Below are positions 50,450 to 59,453 of a DNA stretch of 64,000 nt, piece by piece; position 1 is the first letter of the stretch; every line of letters starts with the position of its first letter. The notes under the pieces were generated by a model. The model had not been told where the DNA came from. It did not search any database and saw nothing but the letters and a program-made list of their open reading frames with translations. The DNA comes from Paractinoplanes atraurantiacus (lineage in GTDB: Bacteria; Actinomycetota; Actinomycetes; Mycobacteriales; Micromonosporaceae), in contig NZ_OBDY01000023.1 in assembly GCF_900215205.1 (NCBI RefSeq), positions 1 to 64,000 on the forward strand, given 5' to 3'. The position numbers were made by a program, and so were the translations under genes.

Positions 50450-51184
50450 GTGCGGATCGCGTTGTTCGCCACCTGCCTGGCCGACACGATGTTCCCGGCC
50501 GCGGCGAAGGCGACCGTCCTGCTGCTGGAGCGGCTGGGCCACGAGGTCGTCTTCCCCGAGGCGCAGACCTGCTGCGGCCAGATGCACATCAACACCGGCT
50601 ATCAAAAAGAGGCTTTGCCGCTCGTACGGCGTTACGTGCGCACCTTCGAGCCGTACGACGTCATCGTGGCGCCGTCCGGCAGCTGCACCGGCTCGATCCG
50701 GCACCAGCACAAGACGGTGGCGAACGCCGCGGGCGACAAGGGCCTGGCCGCCGGCGCGGAAGAGGTCGCGGGCCGCACGTACGAGCTGTCCGAACTGCTC
50801 GTCGACGTGCTGAAGGTCGAGGACGTGGGCGCGTACTACCCGCACCGGGTCACCTATCACCCGACCTGCCACTCGCTGCGCATGCTGCGGGTGGGTGACC
50901 GGCCGCTGCGGCTGCTGCGCCGGGTGCGCGGGCTCGACCTGGTCGAGCTGCCGGCGGCCGAGCAGTGCTGCGGGTTCGGCGGCACGTTCGCGGTGAAGAA
51001 CGCCGACACGTCGACGGCGATGCTGGCCGACAAGATGCGGCACGTGCTCGACACCGGCGCCGACGTCTGCACGGCCGGCGACACGTCCTGCCTCATGCAC
51101 ATCGGCGGCGGCCTGTCGCGTCTGCGGACGGGCGTGACGACCGTACATCTGGCCGAGATCCTGGCTTCGACGGAGAAAGCATGA
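50450..51184 (+). CDS. lutA: L-lactate utilisation protein LutA ((Fe-S)-binding, CCG domains)
   Basis: Subunit of the LutABC L-lactate dehydrogenase (quinone-linked, iron-sulfur). The 244 residues carry two CCG-type cysteine motifs: CLADTMFP..AQTCCGQMH (about 40) and HPTCHSLRML..EQCCGFGGTFAVKN (about 140-175). The GTG at 50450 has GGAG a few bases upstream. Its presence inside the rha operon explains disposal of the lactate made from lactaldehyde. The stop overlaps the lutB start. Confidence 0.9.
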   Translation: MRIALFATCLADTMFPAAAKATVLLLERLGHEVVFPEAQTCCGQMHINTGYQKEALPLVRRYVRTFEPYDVIVAPSGSCTGSIRHQHKTVANAAGDKGLAAGAEEVAGRTYELSELLVDVLKVEDVGAYYPHRVTYHPTCHSLRMLRVGDRPLRLLRRVRGLDLVELPAAEQCCGFGGTFAVKNADTSTAMLADKMRHVLDTGADVCTAGDTSCLMHIGGGLSRLRTGVTTVHLAEILASTEKA

Positions 51185-52608
51185 CCTTCTTGGGAATGCC
51201 TCTGGCCCACGCGCCGCGGGGCGTGGGGCATCTGCGCGGGGACGAACCGTTTCCGCGTGCGGCGCGAACCGCGCTCGCCAACCCGCAGTTACGCCGCAAT
51301 GTGCAGCATGCGACGACGACCATCCGCGGCAAGTCGGGCCGGGTCATCGCCGAGCTTCCGGACTGGCAGGACCTTCGCGCGGCCGGGTCGGCGCTCAAGG
51401 CGTACACCATGGCGAATCTGCCCCGTCTGTTGGAACAGCTCGAAGCGAAGGTCACCGAGGCCGGTGGGGTGGTGCACTGGGCGGCCGACGCGGCCGAGGC
51501 CAACCGGATCGTCACCGGCCTCGTGCGCGCGACCGGCGAGCAGCGCGTCCTCAAGATCAAGTCGATGGCGACGCAGGAGATCGGGCTCAACGAGGCCCTC
51601 GCGGACGCCGGGATCACGCCGGTCGAGACCGACCTGGCCGAGCTGATCGTGCAGCTCGGTGACGACAAGCCGAGCCACATCCTGGTGCCGGCCATCCACC
51701 GCAACCGCTCGGAGATCCGCGAGATCTTCCTGCGCGCGATGCCCGGCGTCGACCCGGCGCTCACCGACGATCCCCCGGTGCTGGCCGCGGCGGCCCGGCG
51801 CTATCTGCGCGAGACGTTCCTGACGACGAAGGTCGCCGTCTCCGGGGCCAACTTCGGCATCGCCGAGACCGGCACGCTCACGGTCGTCGAATCCGAGGGG
51901 AACGGCCGGATGTGCCTGACCCTGCCGGACACTCTGATCACGGTGATGGGCATCGAGAAGGTCGTGCCGACGTGGCAGGACCTCGAGGTCTTCCTGCAAC
52001 TGCTGCCGCGCGCGTCGACCGGCGAGCGGATGAACCCGTACACCTCGATGTGGCAGGGGGTGACGCCCGGCGACGGGCCGCAAAGTTTCCACCTGGTGCT
52101 GCTCGACAACGGGCGCTCGGCGGTGCTGGCCGACGAGGTGGGCCGGTCGGCGCTGCACTGCATCCGCTGCTCGGCCTGCCTCAACGTTTGCCCGGTGTAC
52201 GAACGGACGGGCGGGCACGCGTACGGCTCGGTCTATCCCGGCCCGATCGGCGCGGTGCTGTCGCCGCAGCTCACCGGCGTCGAGGACAACGCGTCGCTGC
52301 CGTACGCGTCGTCGCTCTGCGGCGCCTGCTTCGACGCCTGCCCAGTGAAGATCGACATCCCGTCGATCCTGGTCCACCTGCGCAACCAGGTGCCGCACCC
52401 GGCGGCCGAGAAGGCGGTGATGGCCGCGGCGGCGTACACGATGGACCGTCCGCGCCTCTACGCCCGCGCCCAGCGCGCGGCCAAGTTCACCAAGCTCGTC
52501 GGCAAACGAGGCCGGGGCCTGCCACCGCCGCTGAACGGCTGGTCGGCCGCCCGCGACCTGCCGACCCCACCACCCGAATCGTTCCGCGACTGGTGGCGGT
52601 CCCGATGA
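51181..52608 (+). CDS. lutB: L-lactate utilisation iron-sulfur protein LutB
   Basis: 475-residue iron-sulfur subunit. The N-terminal LutB domain includes HATTTIRGKSGRVIAELPDW and VSGANFGIAETGTLTVVESEGN. Two 4Fe-4S motifs follow: CIRCSACLNVCPVY (about 326) and CGACFDACPVKIDIP (about 380). It passes electrons from lactate oxidation toward the quinone pool with LutA and LutC. Its TGA stop overlaps the first of three ATGs in a 29-bp repeat that leads into lutC. Confidence 0.92.
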   Translation: MTFLGMPLAHAPRGVGHLRGDEPFPRAARTALANPQLRRNVQHATTTIRGKSGRVIAELPDWQDLRAAGSALKAYTMANLPRLLEQLEAKVTEAGGVVHWAADAAEANRIVTGLVRATGEQRVLKIKSMATQEIGLNEALADAGITPVETDLAELIVQLGDDKPSHILVPAIHRNRSEIREIFLRAMPGVDPALTDDPPVLAAAARRYLRETFLTTKVAVSGANFGIAETGTLTVVESEGNGRMCLTLPDTLITVMGIEKVVPTWQDLEVFLQLLPRASTGERMNPYTSMWQGVTPGDGPQSFHLVLLDNGRSAVLADEVGRSALHCIRCSACLNVCPVYERTGGHAYGSVYPGPIGAVLSPQLTGVEDNASLPYASSLCGACFDACPVKIDIPSILVHLRNQVPHPAAEKAVMAAAAYTMDRPRLYARAQRAAKFTKLVGKRGRGLPPPLNGWSAARDLPTPPPESFRDWWRSR

Positions 52609-52677
52609 GCAGAAACGACGGGCGGCGGGGCCGATGAGCGGCGAAGACGGGCGGCGGGGCTGATGAGCAGCAAAGAC
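52604..52677 (+). repeat. 29-bp tandem duplication of the lutC start region encoding two mini-ORFs
   Basis: Units at 52604-52632 and 52633-52661 and a partial third from 52662, each beginning GATGAGC and containing GACGGGCGGCGGGGC in the complete units. Each copy supplies an ATG: 52605 opens a 10-codon ORF (MSRNDGRRGR) and 52634 a 9-codon ORF (MSGEDGRRG). Each stop TGA overlaps the next ATG, ending at the lutC ATG (52663). Seen directly in the sequence. Confidence 0.85.
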
Positions 52678-53301
52678 CTCATTCTGGGGCGGGTGCGGGC
52701 GGCGCTCGCCGACGATCCGGCGGTGCCGGAGGTCCCGCGCTCCTACCGCCGGGAGTTCCCGCCGGCCGACCTCGACGTGCTGATCGACCGGCTCGTCGAC
52801 TACAAGGCCGTGGTCCATCGCGGTTCCGATGTGGCGGCCATCGTCGGCGACATCATCGGCGCCGGCACCCTCGTCGTCCCGCCGGGCCTGCCCAAGTCGT
52901 GGCTGCCGCCGGAGTCCCCGGCGCGAGTCGACGCCGCCCCCGGCATCGGCCTCGGCCCCGAGACCGGCCCCCACTCCTGGCTCGACCAGGCGGCCATCGT
53001 GGCGGCCGACGGTGTCGTGACCGGTGCGGCCGTGGCGATCGCCGAGACCGGGACCATCGTGCTCGACGGCTCGCCCGATCAAGGGCGGCGGATCCTCACG
53101 CTTCTGCCCGATCTGCACATCTGCGTATTACGGCCCGACCAGGTCGTCGCGTCGGTGCCCGAAGCCATCGCCCGTCTCGATCCGGCCCGGCCGCTGACCT
53201 GGATCAGTGGGCCGTCGGCGACCAGCGACATCGAGCTCAACCGGGTTGAGGGGGTGCACGGCCCTCGCAATCTGCACGTCATCATCTGGGAGGCAGCATG
53301 A
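52663..53301 (+). CDS. lutC: L-lactate utilisation protein LutC (LUD domain)
   Basis: LUD-domain subunit of 212 residues. Segments AAIVGDIIGAGTLVVPPGLP, AAIVAADGVVTGAAVAIAETGTIVLDGS and HICVLRPDQVVASVPEAI, TWISGPSATSDIELNRVEGVHGP are family-typical. The start ATG 52663 is the third of three tandem start copies. Its stop overlaps the next gene (ATGA). Confidence 0.92.
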   Translation: MSSKDLILGRVRAALADDPAVPEVPRSYRREFPPADLDVLIDRLVDYKAVVHRGSDVAAIVGDIIGAGTLVVPPGLPKSWLPPESPARVDAAPGIGLGPETGPHSWLDQAAIVAADGVVTGAAVAIAETGTIVLDGSPDQGRRILTLLPDLHICVLRPDQVVASVPEAIARLDPARPLTWISGPSATSDIELNRVEGVHGPRNLHVIIWEAA

Positions 53302-54716
53302 CCCTTCTCGAACCGAAGAACCGGCGCAAGGTGCGTATCGGACTCGTAGCCGGCGGCCTCGGTACGTACTGGCCGCAATTTCCGAATCTCCTCCCGCAGC
53401 TGGAGGAGTCCGCCCGATATGTGAGCTCTCGCTTCCAGGAGATGGACGCGTCAGTGACCGACGTCGGCTTCATCTCGGACGCCGCCGACGGCGTGCGGGC
53501 GGCCGAGGAACTGCGCCGCGCCGACTGCGACCTGATCGTCCTGTTCCTGACCACCTATCTGACCTCCTCGATGGTCCTGCCGATCGCGCAGCGGTCGAAC
53601 ACCCCGATCCTCGTGATCGACCTCCAGCCCACCGAGCGGATGGACCACGCCACCTTCGACACCGGCGCCTGGCTGGCCTACTGCGGGCAGTGCCCGGTGC
53701 CCGAGGTCGGCAACCTGTTCCGCCGGGCCGGCATCCCGTTCCGGTCGGTCACCGGCTGGCTGCGGCAGGAGGCGGCCTGGCAGCGGATCGGCCGCTGGAT
53801 CGAGGCGGCCCGCATCCGGGCCGCGCTGCGCAACGCCCGGCACGGCCTGATGGGCCACCTCTACCCGGGCATGCTCGACGTCTCGACCGACCTGACGCTG
53901 CTGCCGACCACGTTCGGCTCGCACGTCGAGGTGCTCGAGTTCGACGACCTGCGCGAGCGGGTCGCCACGGTCACCGACGACGAGGTGGCCGAGCGCAAGG
54001 AGCTCGCCCGCAAGATCTTCGAGCTGGACGAGTCGGTGAACGAGGAGGACTTCTCCTGGGGCGCCCGCGTCTCGGTCGGCCTCGACCGGCTCGCCGACGA
54101 CTTCGACCTGGACAGCCTCGCCTACTACCATCGCGGCCTCAACGGCGAGCACCACGAGCGGCTCGGCGCCGGGATGATCCTGGGCGCCTCGCTTCTCACC
54201 GCGAGGGGCATTCCCACGACCGGTGAGTACGAGCTGAGGACCACCGTGGCCCAGCTGGCCACCCAGGTGGCCGGGGCCGGGGGGTCGTTCTGCGAGATCC
54301 AGGCGCTGAACTTCACCGACAACGTGGTCGAGATGGGTCACGACGGGCCGGCCCACCTGGCCGTCAGCTCGCGGCAGCCGTTGCTGCGCGGCCTCGGCGT
54401 CTATCACGGCAAACGCGGCTGGGGCGTCAGCGTCGAGTTCGACGTCCGGCACGGGCCGGTCACCCTGCTCGGGCTCGGGCAGGACCGGGACGGCTCGCTG
54501 TCGTTCATCGCCGCCGAGGGCACCGTGGTCGACGGTCCGCTGCTGGCCATCGGCAACACCACCAGCCGGGTCGACTTCGGCCGCGACCCCGGCGAGTGGG
54601 TCGACGACTGGAGCGCCTCCGGCGTCGGCCACCACTGGTCGCTGTCGCTGGGCCACCGGGCCGCCACCTACCAGGCGGCTGCGAGTTTGATGGGAATCGA
54701 TTTCCGGGGCGTCTGA
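53298..54716 (+). CDS. L-fucose/L-arabinose isomerase family protein
   Basis: 472-residue member of the AraA/FucI superfamily, last in the rhaEW operon. It begins with KVRIGLVAGGLGTYWPQFPNL and has LIVLFLTTYLTSSMVLPIAQ, MLDVSTDLTLLPTTFGSHVEVLEFDDL and MILGASLLTARGIPTTGEYELRT, where the Glu of GEYE-like segments is a candidate metal ligand. The true substrate is unknown: since rhaI is present, it may serve a second deoxy sugar or pentose whose products feed the same aldolase. AraA-type annotation is by resemblance only. Confidence 0.78.
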   Translation: MTLLEPKNRRKVRIGLVAGGLGTYWPQFPNLLPQLEESARYVSSRFQEMDASVTDVGFISDAADGVRAAEELRRADCDLIVLFLTTYLTSSMVLPIAQRSNTPILVIDLQPTERMDHATFDTGAWLAYCGQCPVPEVGNLFRRAGIPFRSVTGWLRQEAAWQRIGRWIEAARIRAALRNARHGLMGHLYPGMLDVSTDLTLLPTTFGSHVEVLEFDDLRERVATVTDDEVAERKELARKIFELDESVNEEDFSWGARVSVGLDRLADDFDLDSLAYYHRGLNGEHHERLGAGMILGASLLTARGIPTTGEYELRTTVAQLATQVAGAGGSFCEIQALNFTDNVVEMGHDGPAHLAVSSRQPLLRGLGVYHGKRGWGVSVEFDVRHGPVTLLGLGQDRDGSLSFIAAEGTVVDGPLLAIGNTTSRVDFGRDPGEWVDDWSASGVGHHWSLSLGHRAATYQAAASLMGIDFRGV

Positions 54717-54745
54717 GCGCGTCTACTGTGGATTAGGGTGTCGTC

Positions 54746-55534
54746 ATGGTCGACGACACCCGCGTCCACTCCGCCCGTCGGTACAACTACTGGCTCGGCG
54801 GGAAGGACAACTTCGCCGTCGACCGCGAGTCCGGCGACATGATCGCCGCCGCCTTCCCCGGCGTCCGCATCACGGCCCGGGAAAACCGCGGCTTCCTGCG
54901 GCGCGCGGTGACCCACCTGGCCGCCGAGGCCGGCGTCCGGCAGTTCCTCGACATCGGCACCGGCCTGCCCACCGCCGACAACACGCACGAGGTGGCCCAG
55001 CGCGTGGCGCCGTCGAGCCGGGTCGTCTACGTCGACAACGACCCGATGGTGCTCGTGCACGCGCGGGCCCTGCTGACCAGCACCCCCGAGGGCCGCACCC
55101 ACTATCTCGAGGCCGACCTGCGCACGCCCGAGAAGATCCTGGCCGACCCCGAGGTCCTCGACGTGCTCGACCTCGACCGGCCGGTCGCGCTGATGCTCGT
55201 CGCGGTGCTGCATTTCGTGCGCGACGACGCCGAGGCGCGCGAGATCGTCCGTACGCTCGTGGACGCCCTGCCGTCCGGGAGCTACCTGGCCCTCAGCCAC
55301 GCCACCACCGACTTCACCGACGCCGAGGGGCGGGCCCGCTACCTGTCGATGATCGATGCCGGACAGGTCGACGCGTACCCGCGTACGGCCGCCGATCTGG
55401 CTTTGATCCTCGAAGGTCTGGAGGTGCTCGAGCCGGGCTTCGTCGCGGTCAGTGAGTGGCGCCCGGACGACGACGGCCCCCGCCCCGATGCCGGCGACGT
55501 AGCGATCTACGGCGTACTGGCCCGCAAGCCCTAG
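54746..55534 (+). CDS. SAM-dependent methyltransferase, PF04672 (DUF574) family
   Basis: 262-residue actinobacterial methyltransferase-like protein. N-terminal SARRYNYWLGGKDNFAVDRE is the family hallmark. The SAM site is FLDIGTGLPTADNTHEVAQ, then VYVDNDPMVLVHARALL and HYLEADLR. No substrate has been established for the family to my knowledge. It is co-directional with the rha operon (29-bp gap) but probably independent in function. Confidence 0.88.
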   Translation: MVDDTRVHSARRYNYWLGGKDNFAVDRESGDMIAAAFPGVRITARENRGFLRRAVTHLAAEAGVRQFLDIGTGLPTADNTHEVAQRVAPSSRVVYVDNDPMVLVHARALLTSTPEGRTHYLEADLRTPEKILADPEVLDVLDLDRPVALMLVAVLHFVRDDAEAREIVRTLVDALPSGSYLALSHATTDFTDAEGRARYLSMIDAGQVDAYPRTAADLALILEGLEVLEPGFVAVSEWRPDDDGPRPDAGDVAIYGVLARKP

Positions 55535-55543
55535 GATCTTGCC

Positions 55544-56104
55544 GTGACCACACCGATGCGGGTGCCGCCGTCCGAGCCCGAGCGTGAGCGCGCCGCCGAG
55601 CTGTTGCAGCGTGCGTGCGGCGACGGGCGGCTCACCCTCGAGGAGTTCAGCGTGCGGGTCGGCGCCGTCTGGGCCGCCGAGGACGCCGCCGAGCTGGCCC
55701 GGGCCACCGAAGGGCTGTCGATCACGCCGATCGTCGGCTCGTCGCGCACGGTCGACCGGGTCATCACCATCTTCAGCGAGAACAAACGCCGTGGCCGCTG
55801 GCGGCTGCGCGACTCCCGGGTCTCGATCCGCACGCTGTTCGGCTCGACCGTGCTCGACCTGCGCGAGATCGCCACCGACCAGGATGTCATCGAGATCTCC
55901 GGCAGCGTCACCTTCGGCGAGCTCAAGGTGATCGTCCCCGAGGGCGTCGAGGTCGACCTCACCGGCGCCGCCGTCTTCTCCTCGCGTCAGCTGCATCTGG
56001 CCCGGGTGCCCCGGGTTCCCGGCACCCCCGAGGTCCGCGTCCACGTCACCACGTGGTTCAGCTCGGTCGAGGTCGTGTCGAAGAGGTACTCCCTCGGGCA
56101 GTAA
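55544..56104 (+). CDS. DUF1707 domain protein
   Basis: 186 residues. The N-terminal DUF1707/SHOCT-like module (MRVPPSEPERERAAELLQRACGDGRLTLEEFSVRVGAVWAA, split over residues 5-45) is followed by a beta-rich C-terminal region (FGSTVLDLREIA, VTFGELKVIVPEGVEVDLTGAAVF) resembling LiaF-like cell-wall-sensing domains. GTG start 9 bp after the methyltransferase stop. No membrane helix. Confidence 0.82.
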   Translation: MTTPMRVPPSEPERERAAELLQRACGDGRLTLEEFSVRVGAVWAAEDAAELARATEGLSITPIVGSSRTVDRVITIFSENKRRGRWRLRDSRVSIRTLFGSTVLDLREIATDQDVIEISGSVTFGELKVIVPEGVEVDLTGAAVFSSRQLHLARVPRVPGTPEVRVHVTTWFSSVEVVSKRYSLGQ

Positions 56105-56166
56105 TTGCGCGAAAAAGCTTCATATTTTCTGACAACGTCTGACCGGCCCGCGGTGTCTTCCTCTGT

Positions 56167-56676
56167 GTGACGACCGTAATGAAGCACCGACCGGCCGGGA
56201 CGCGGGACGACTTCCGGGTCTTCGTCCAGGGCATGGCCGCGTCGCTGCACCGCACGGCCTTCCTGCTGTGCGGGGACTGGCACCTGGCCGACGACCTCGT
56301 CCAGGAGGCTCTGGCCAAGGCCTACAGCAACTGGCGCAAGGTCCAGCGGGCCGACAGCCCGTCCGCGTACGTGCGCCGCATCCTGATCAACGAGTCTCGC
56401 CGCCACTGGCGCCGGAACCGCCACGTCGACGTGTCCGAGGTTCCGGACATCACCGTGCCGGACCTCTCCGACGGCGTCGTCACCCGCGCCGATCTGCTCC
56501 AGGCCCTCCAGTCGCTGACCCTGCGGCAGCGGGCGACCGTCGTCCTCCGGTTCCTCGAAGGGCTCAGCGAGCGGGAGACCGCCGAGGCCCTGAAATGCAG
56601 CGAGGGCACGGTCAAGAGCCAGACGAGCCGGGCGTTGAGCAAGCTCAAGTCCGTCCTGAACCGAGGAGACCTCTGA
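56167..56676 (+). CDS. SigE-family (ECF-type) RNA polymerase sigma factor
   Basis: Extracytoplasmic-function sigma factor of 169 residues. Region 2 is AASLHRTAFLLCGDWHLADDLVQEALAKAYSNW (residues 24-56) and region 4 is LTLRQRATVVLRFLEGLSERETAEALKCSEGTVKSQTSRALSKL (about 118-161), the actinobacterial SigE-type pattern. GTG start 56167. The stop is followed after 1 bp by a one-TM protein that probably acts as its anti-sigma or sensor partner. Confidence 0.9.
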   Translation: MTTVMKHRPAGTRDDFRVFVQGMAASLHRTAFLLCGDWHLADDLVQEALAKAYSNWRKVQRADSPSAYVRRILINESRRHWRRNRHVDVSEVPDITVPDLSDGVVTRADLLQALQSLTLRQRATVVLRFLEGLSERETAEALKCSEGTVKSQTSRALSKLKSVLNRGDL

Positions 56677-56677
56677 C

Positions 56678-57643
56678 ATGTCGTACGACACCGAGCAGCG
56701 CCTGAGCACGACCCTTAAGGCCGCCGTGCGGGACAGGGAGTACCGGCCCGACCTCGACCGGATCGAGAGCCGCGGCCGCCAGTTGCGGGGCCGTCGCCTG
56801 GCCTGGCGCACGACCGCGGCCGGCGGGTTCGCCGTTGCCGCGATCGCGGCCGTCGCGGTGACCACCACCGGCGGCGGCACCCCGCCGTCCGCGCCGCCGC
56901 TCGCCGCCCCCAGCTCTTCGGCGGCGCAGGTGGCTCCGCTCGTGCAGCTGGTGGGCCACCTGACCACGGCCCAGCCGCCGGCCGGCGACGCGACGCTGGT
57001 GCTGCGCGACCAGACGCTGTTCGACGGCAAGCGGGTCAAGGTCTGGGACCTGTGGGCCGACAACGGCGGCTACTACTTCGCCAAGACCCGCGGGGGCCTT
57101 CCGGCCCAGGTGAAGGGCGGCAAGATCCGCGGTGGGGACAGCTACCGCCAGTACGTCGCGGCGGCGAAGGCGGCGGCGACCGGCGACCTGAACGCCGCCC
57201 GCAAGCGGATGATCGTGGCCGGCGCACCCAAGGGCGCACCCGTGCCGACCGAGGCACCCGGCTACATCCATCCTGCTCCGGCGAACACGAACATCCCGGC
57301 GGCGGTGCGCGAGGGCATGCGGACGAACATCGCCGACAACCGAGTCTGGAACAACGTTCTAGACGCGCTGCACGCCGGCGCCGGCGACCCGGTGGTAAGG
57401 GCCGGAGCGCTGCGGTTGCTCGACCAGATGCCCGAGGTGAAGGTGGTGCCCGGCTCCCTCGACGGCAAGCCGGTGCTCAACCTGACCGTCGGCATGCCGG
57501 CCATGCCCGGGGAGTCGCCGCAGACGCTGGTCATCGACGCTCAGTCCGGCGTCCCGCTGAAGCTCTCCAACGGCCCCGACGGCGGCACCACCTTCGTTGT
57601 GACCCGCGTCAGCCTGGCCGACGTGAAGAAGGGCTCCTTCTGA
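56678..57643 (+). CDS. One-TM membrane protein, probable sigma-factor partner
   Basis: 321-residue protein with a short cytosolic N-terminus (SYDTEQRLSTTLKAAVRDREYRPDLDRIESRGRQLRGRRL, residues 2-41), one membrane helix (TAAGGFAVAAIAAVAVTTT, about 49-67) and a large extracytoplasmic domain (about 90-321) with SGVPLKLSNG-type strands near the end (TLVIDAQSGVPLKL). This is the layout of anti-sigma/sensor proteins encoded with SigE-type factors, but no zinc-binding anti-sigma motif is present. Confidence 0.7.
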   Translation: MSYDTEQRLSTTLKAAVRDREYRPDLDRIESRGRQLRGRRLAWRTTAAGGFAVAAIAAVAVTTTGGGTPPSAPPLAAPSSSAAQVAPLVQLVGHLTTAQPPAGDATLVLRDQTLFDGKRVKVWDLWADNGGYYFAKTRGGLPAQVKGGKIRGGDSYRQYVAAAKAAATGDLNAARKRMIVAGAPKGAPVPTEAPGYIHPAPANTNIPAAVREGMRTNIADNRVWNNVLDALHAGAGDPVVRAGALRLLDQMPEVKVVPGSLDGKPVLNLTVGMPAMPGESPQTLVIDAQSGVPLKLSNGPDGGTTFVVTRVSLADVKKGSF

Positions 57644-57658
57644 TCCACGAATGAACGG

Positions 57659-57689
57659 GCCAGGGCCGGCTTCGTACGCCGGCCCTGGC
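57659..57689. terminator. Terminator after the sigma factor operon
   Basis: Perfect 12-bp stem GCCAGGGCCGGC / GCCGGCCCTGGC with a 7-base loop, 16 bp past the stop. It is also just past the end of the convergent MFS gene. Confidence 0.82.
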
Positions 57690-57698
57690 GTCTTGTCG

Positions 57699-59429
57699 TC
57701 AGCTCTGCTCCGGACGGGGCACGGCGCGGTGGACGCCTATCTCGTGGTTCCCCACGTGCTCGGCGACGACGACCCGGTGGCCCTCGGGGTGGGACTCCGC
57801 CGCGTGCCGTCCCTCGGCCTTTTCCTCGGCGGCGCGAGCGGCCAGGCCGGACTGGGTGCGCAAGGGGATCTGCGGCAGGAAGGCGAAGATCACCAAAGCG
57901 GCCACGATGACCACGGCCGCGGCCAGGAAGATCATGTCCATCGACTGGGAGAAGCCGGCCTTGAACGGGTACGCGACGACGGCGCTCAGCCCGTTCAGGA
58001 ACGAGGTGTCGTTCAGGTCGGCGCCGCCGCGCAGGGCCTCGGCCACAGCACTGTTGGCCGGATCGGCGAGCGCCTGCTGGAAGGTGGGGCCGGCCGCCCG
58101 TACGGCGTCCGCGATGTTCTGACCCACCGTCGAGAACAGCAGTGACAGGAAGAGCGCGGTGCCGGCCGTCGCACCCATCTGCCGGAAGAACGTGGCCGAC
58201 GAGGTCGCCACCCCGATCTCGCGGGCCGACATGGCGTTCTGCACGGCCAGCGTGATCGGCTGCAGGACCAGGCCGAGACCCAGACCCAGGACGGCCATGA
58301 AGACGCCGGTGCGCCAGAACGGCGTGTCCACGCCGACCGTGTGCAGCAGCCACATCCCGGCCGCCGCGAACACACTGCCGAGGATCGGGAAGATCTTGTA
58401 TTTCCCCGTACGGCTGATCAGCTGACCCGAGATGACCGAGCCGGCCATGAGCCCGAGCGTCAGCGGCAACAACTGAAGGCCCGACTCGGTCGGCGAGGAG
58501 CCCTGCACGATCTGGAGGTAGAGCGGCAGCACCGCCAGCCCACCGAACATGCCGAGGCCGACGATGAAGCCGCCGGCCGCGGTCAGGCTGAAGGTCCGGT
58601 TGCGGAAGAACCGCAGCGGGATCAGCGCGTCCTCACCCATCCGCCACTCGGCCAGCACGAACAGCAGCAGGCCGGCCACACCGATCCCGTAGCAGATCAA
58701 CGCCCGGCCCGAGTCCCAGCCCCACGAGCGCCCCTGCTCGGCGATGGTCAGCAGCGGCACCAGGGCGACACACAGCCAGGCCGCGCCCCACCAGTCGATG
58801 CGGTGCTCACGCCGCTCCTGCTGAAGGCGCAACACCTTCGCCACGACGATCAGCGCCACGATGCCGATCGGCACGTTGACCAGGAAGACCCAGCGCCACC
58901 CGGTGATGCCGAGAATCTGGTCGGCCCCGGCGAAGAAGCCACCGATGACCGGCCCGAGCACACTCGACGTGCCGAACACGGCGAGGAAGTAGCCCTGGTA
59001 GCGGGCGCGTTCCCGGGCCGGCACGATGTCACCGATGATGGCGAGGGCGAGAGAGAACAAGCCGCCGGCGCCGAGCCCCTGGAATGCCCGGTAAGCGGCG
59101 AGCTCGTACATCGACTGCGCGAACGAACAGGCCGCCGACCCGATCACGAAGATCGTGATGGCGGCCAGGAAGAACCGCTTGCGCCCGTAGATGTCAGACA
59201 ACTTGCCGTACAACGGAGTCGAGATCGTCGAAGTGATCAGATAGGCCGTGGTGACCCAGGCCTGAGCACTGAGCCCGTGCAGGTCGTCCCCGATGGTCCG
59301 GATGGCCGAGGCCACGATCGTCTGGTCCAGCGAGGCCAGCAGAAGCCCGAGCATGAGCCCGCCGAGCACCTGCAACACCTGCCGGTGCGTGAGATCCACA
59401 CCCGGCGGCTCAGTAACGGTGGCGGTCAT
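57699..59429 (-). CDS. MFS transporter, DHA2/EmrB-type drug:H+ antiporter
   Basis: Efflux pump of 576 residues with 14 predicted membrane helices. Motif A-like GKLSDIYGRKRFFL (about 71) and antiporter motif C-like GPVIGGFF (about 150) are present; the N-terminal LDQTIVASAIRTI segment is characteristic of the DHA2 family. The C-terminal ~50 residues are charged and His-rich, cytosolic. I chose ATG 59429 (MTATVTEPPG) with a purine-rich site upstream. Substrate unknown; no adjacent regulator. Confidence 0.9.
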   Translation of the reverse strand: MTATVTEPPGVDLTHRQVLQVLGGLMLGLLLASLDQTIVASAIRTIGDDLHGLSAQAWVTTAYLITSTISTPLYGKLSDIYGRKRFFLAAITIFVIGSAACSFAQSMYELAAYRAFQGLGAGGLFSLALAIIGDIVPARERARYQGYFLAVFGTSSVLGPVIGGFFAGADQILGITGWRWVFLVNVPIGIVALIVVAKVLRLQQERREHRIDWWGAAWLCVALVPLLTIAEQGRSWGWDSGRALICYGIGVAGLLLFVLAEWRMGEDALIPLRFFRNRTFSLTAAGGFIVGLGMFGGLAVLPLYLQIVQGSSPTESGLQLLPLTLGLMAGSVISGQLISRTGKYKIFPILGSVFAAAGMWLLHTVGVDTPFWRTGVFMAVLGLGLGLVLQPITLAVQNAMSAREIGVATSSATFFRQMGATAGTALFLSLLFSTVGQNIADAVRAAGPTFQQALADPANSAVAEALRGGADLNDTSFLNGLSAVVAYPFKAGFSQSMDMIFLAAAVVIVAALVIFAFLPQIPLRTQSGLAARAAEEKAEGRHAAESHPEGHRVVVAEHVGNHEIGVHRAVPRPEQS

Positions 59430-59453
59430 GTCGGGGTCCCCCCTGCTAGGTCG

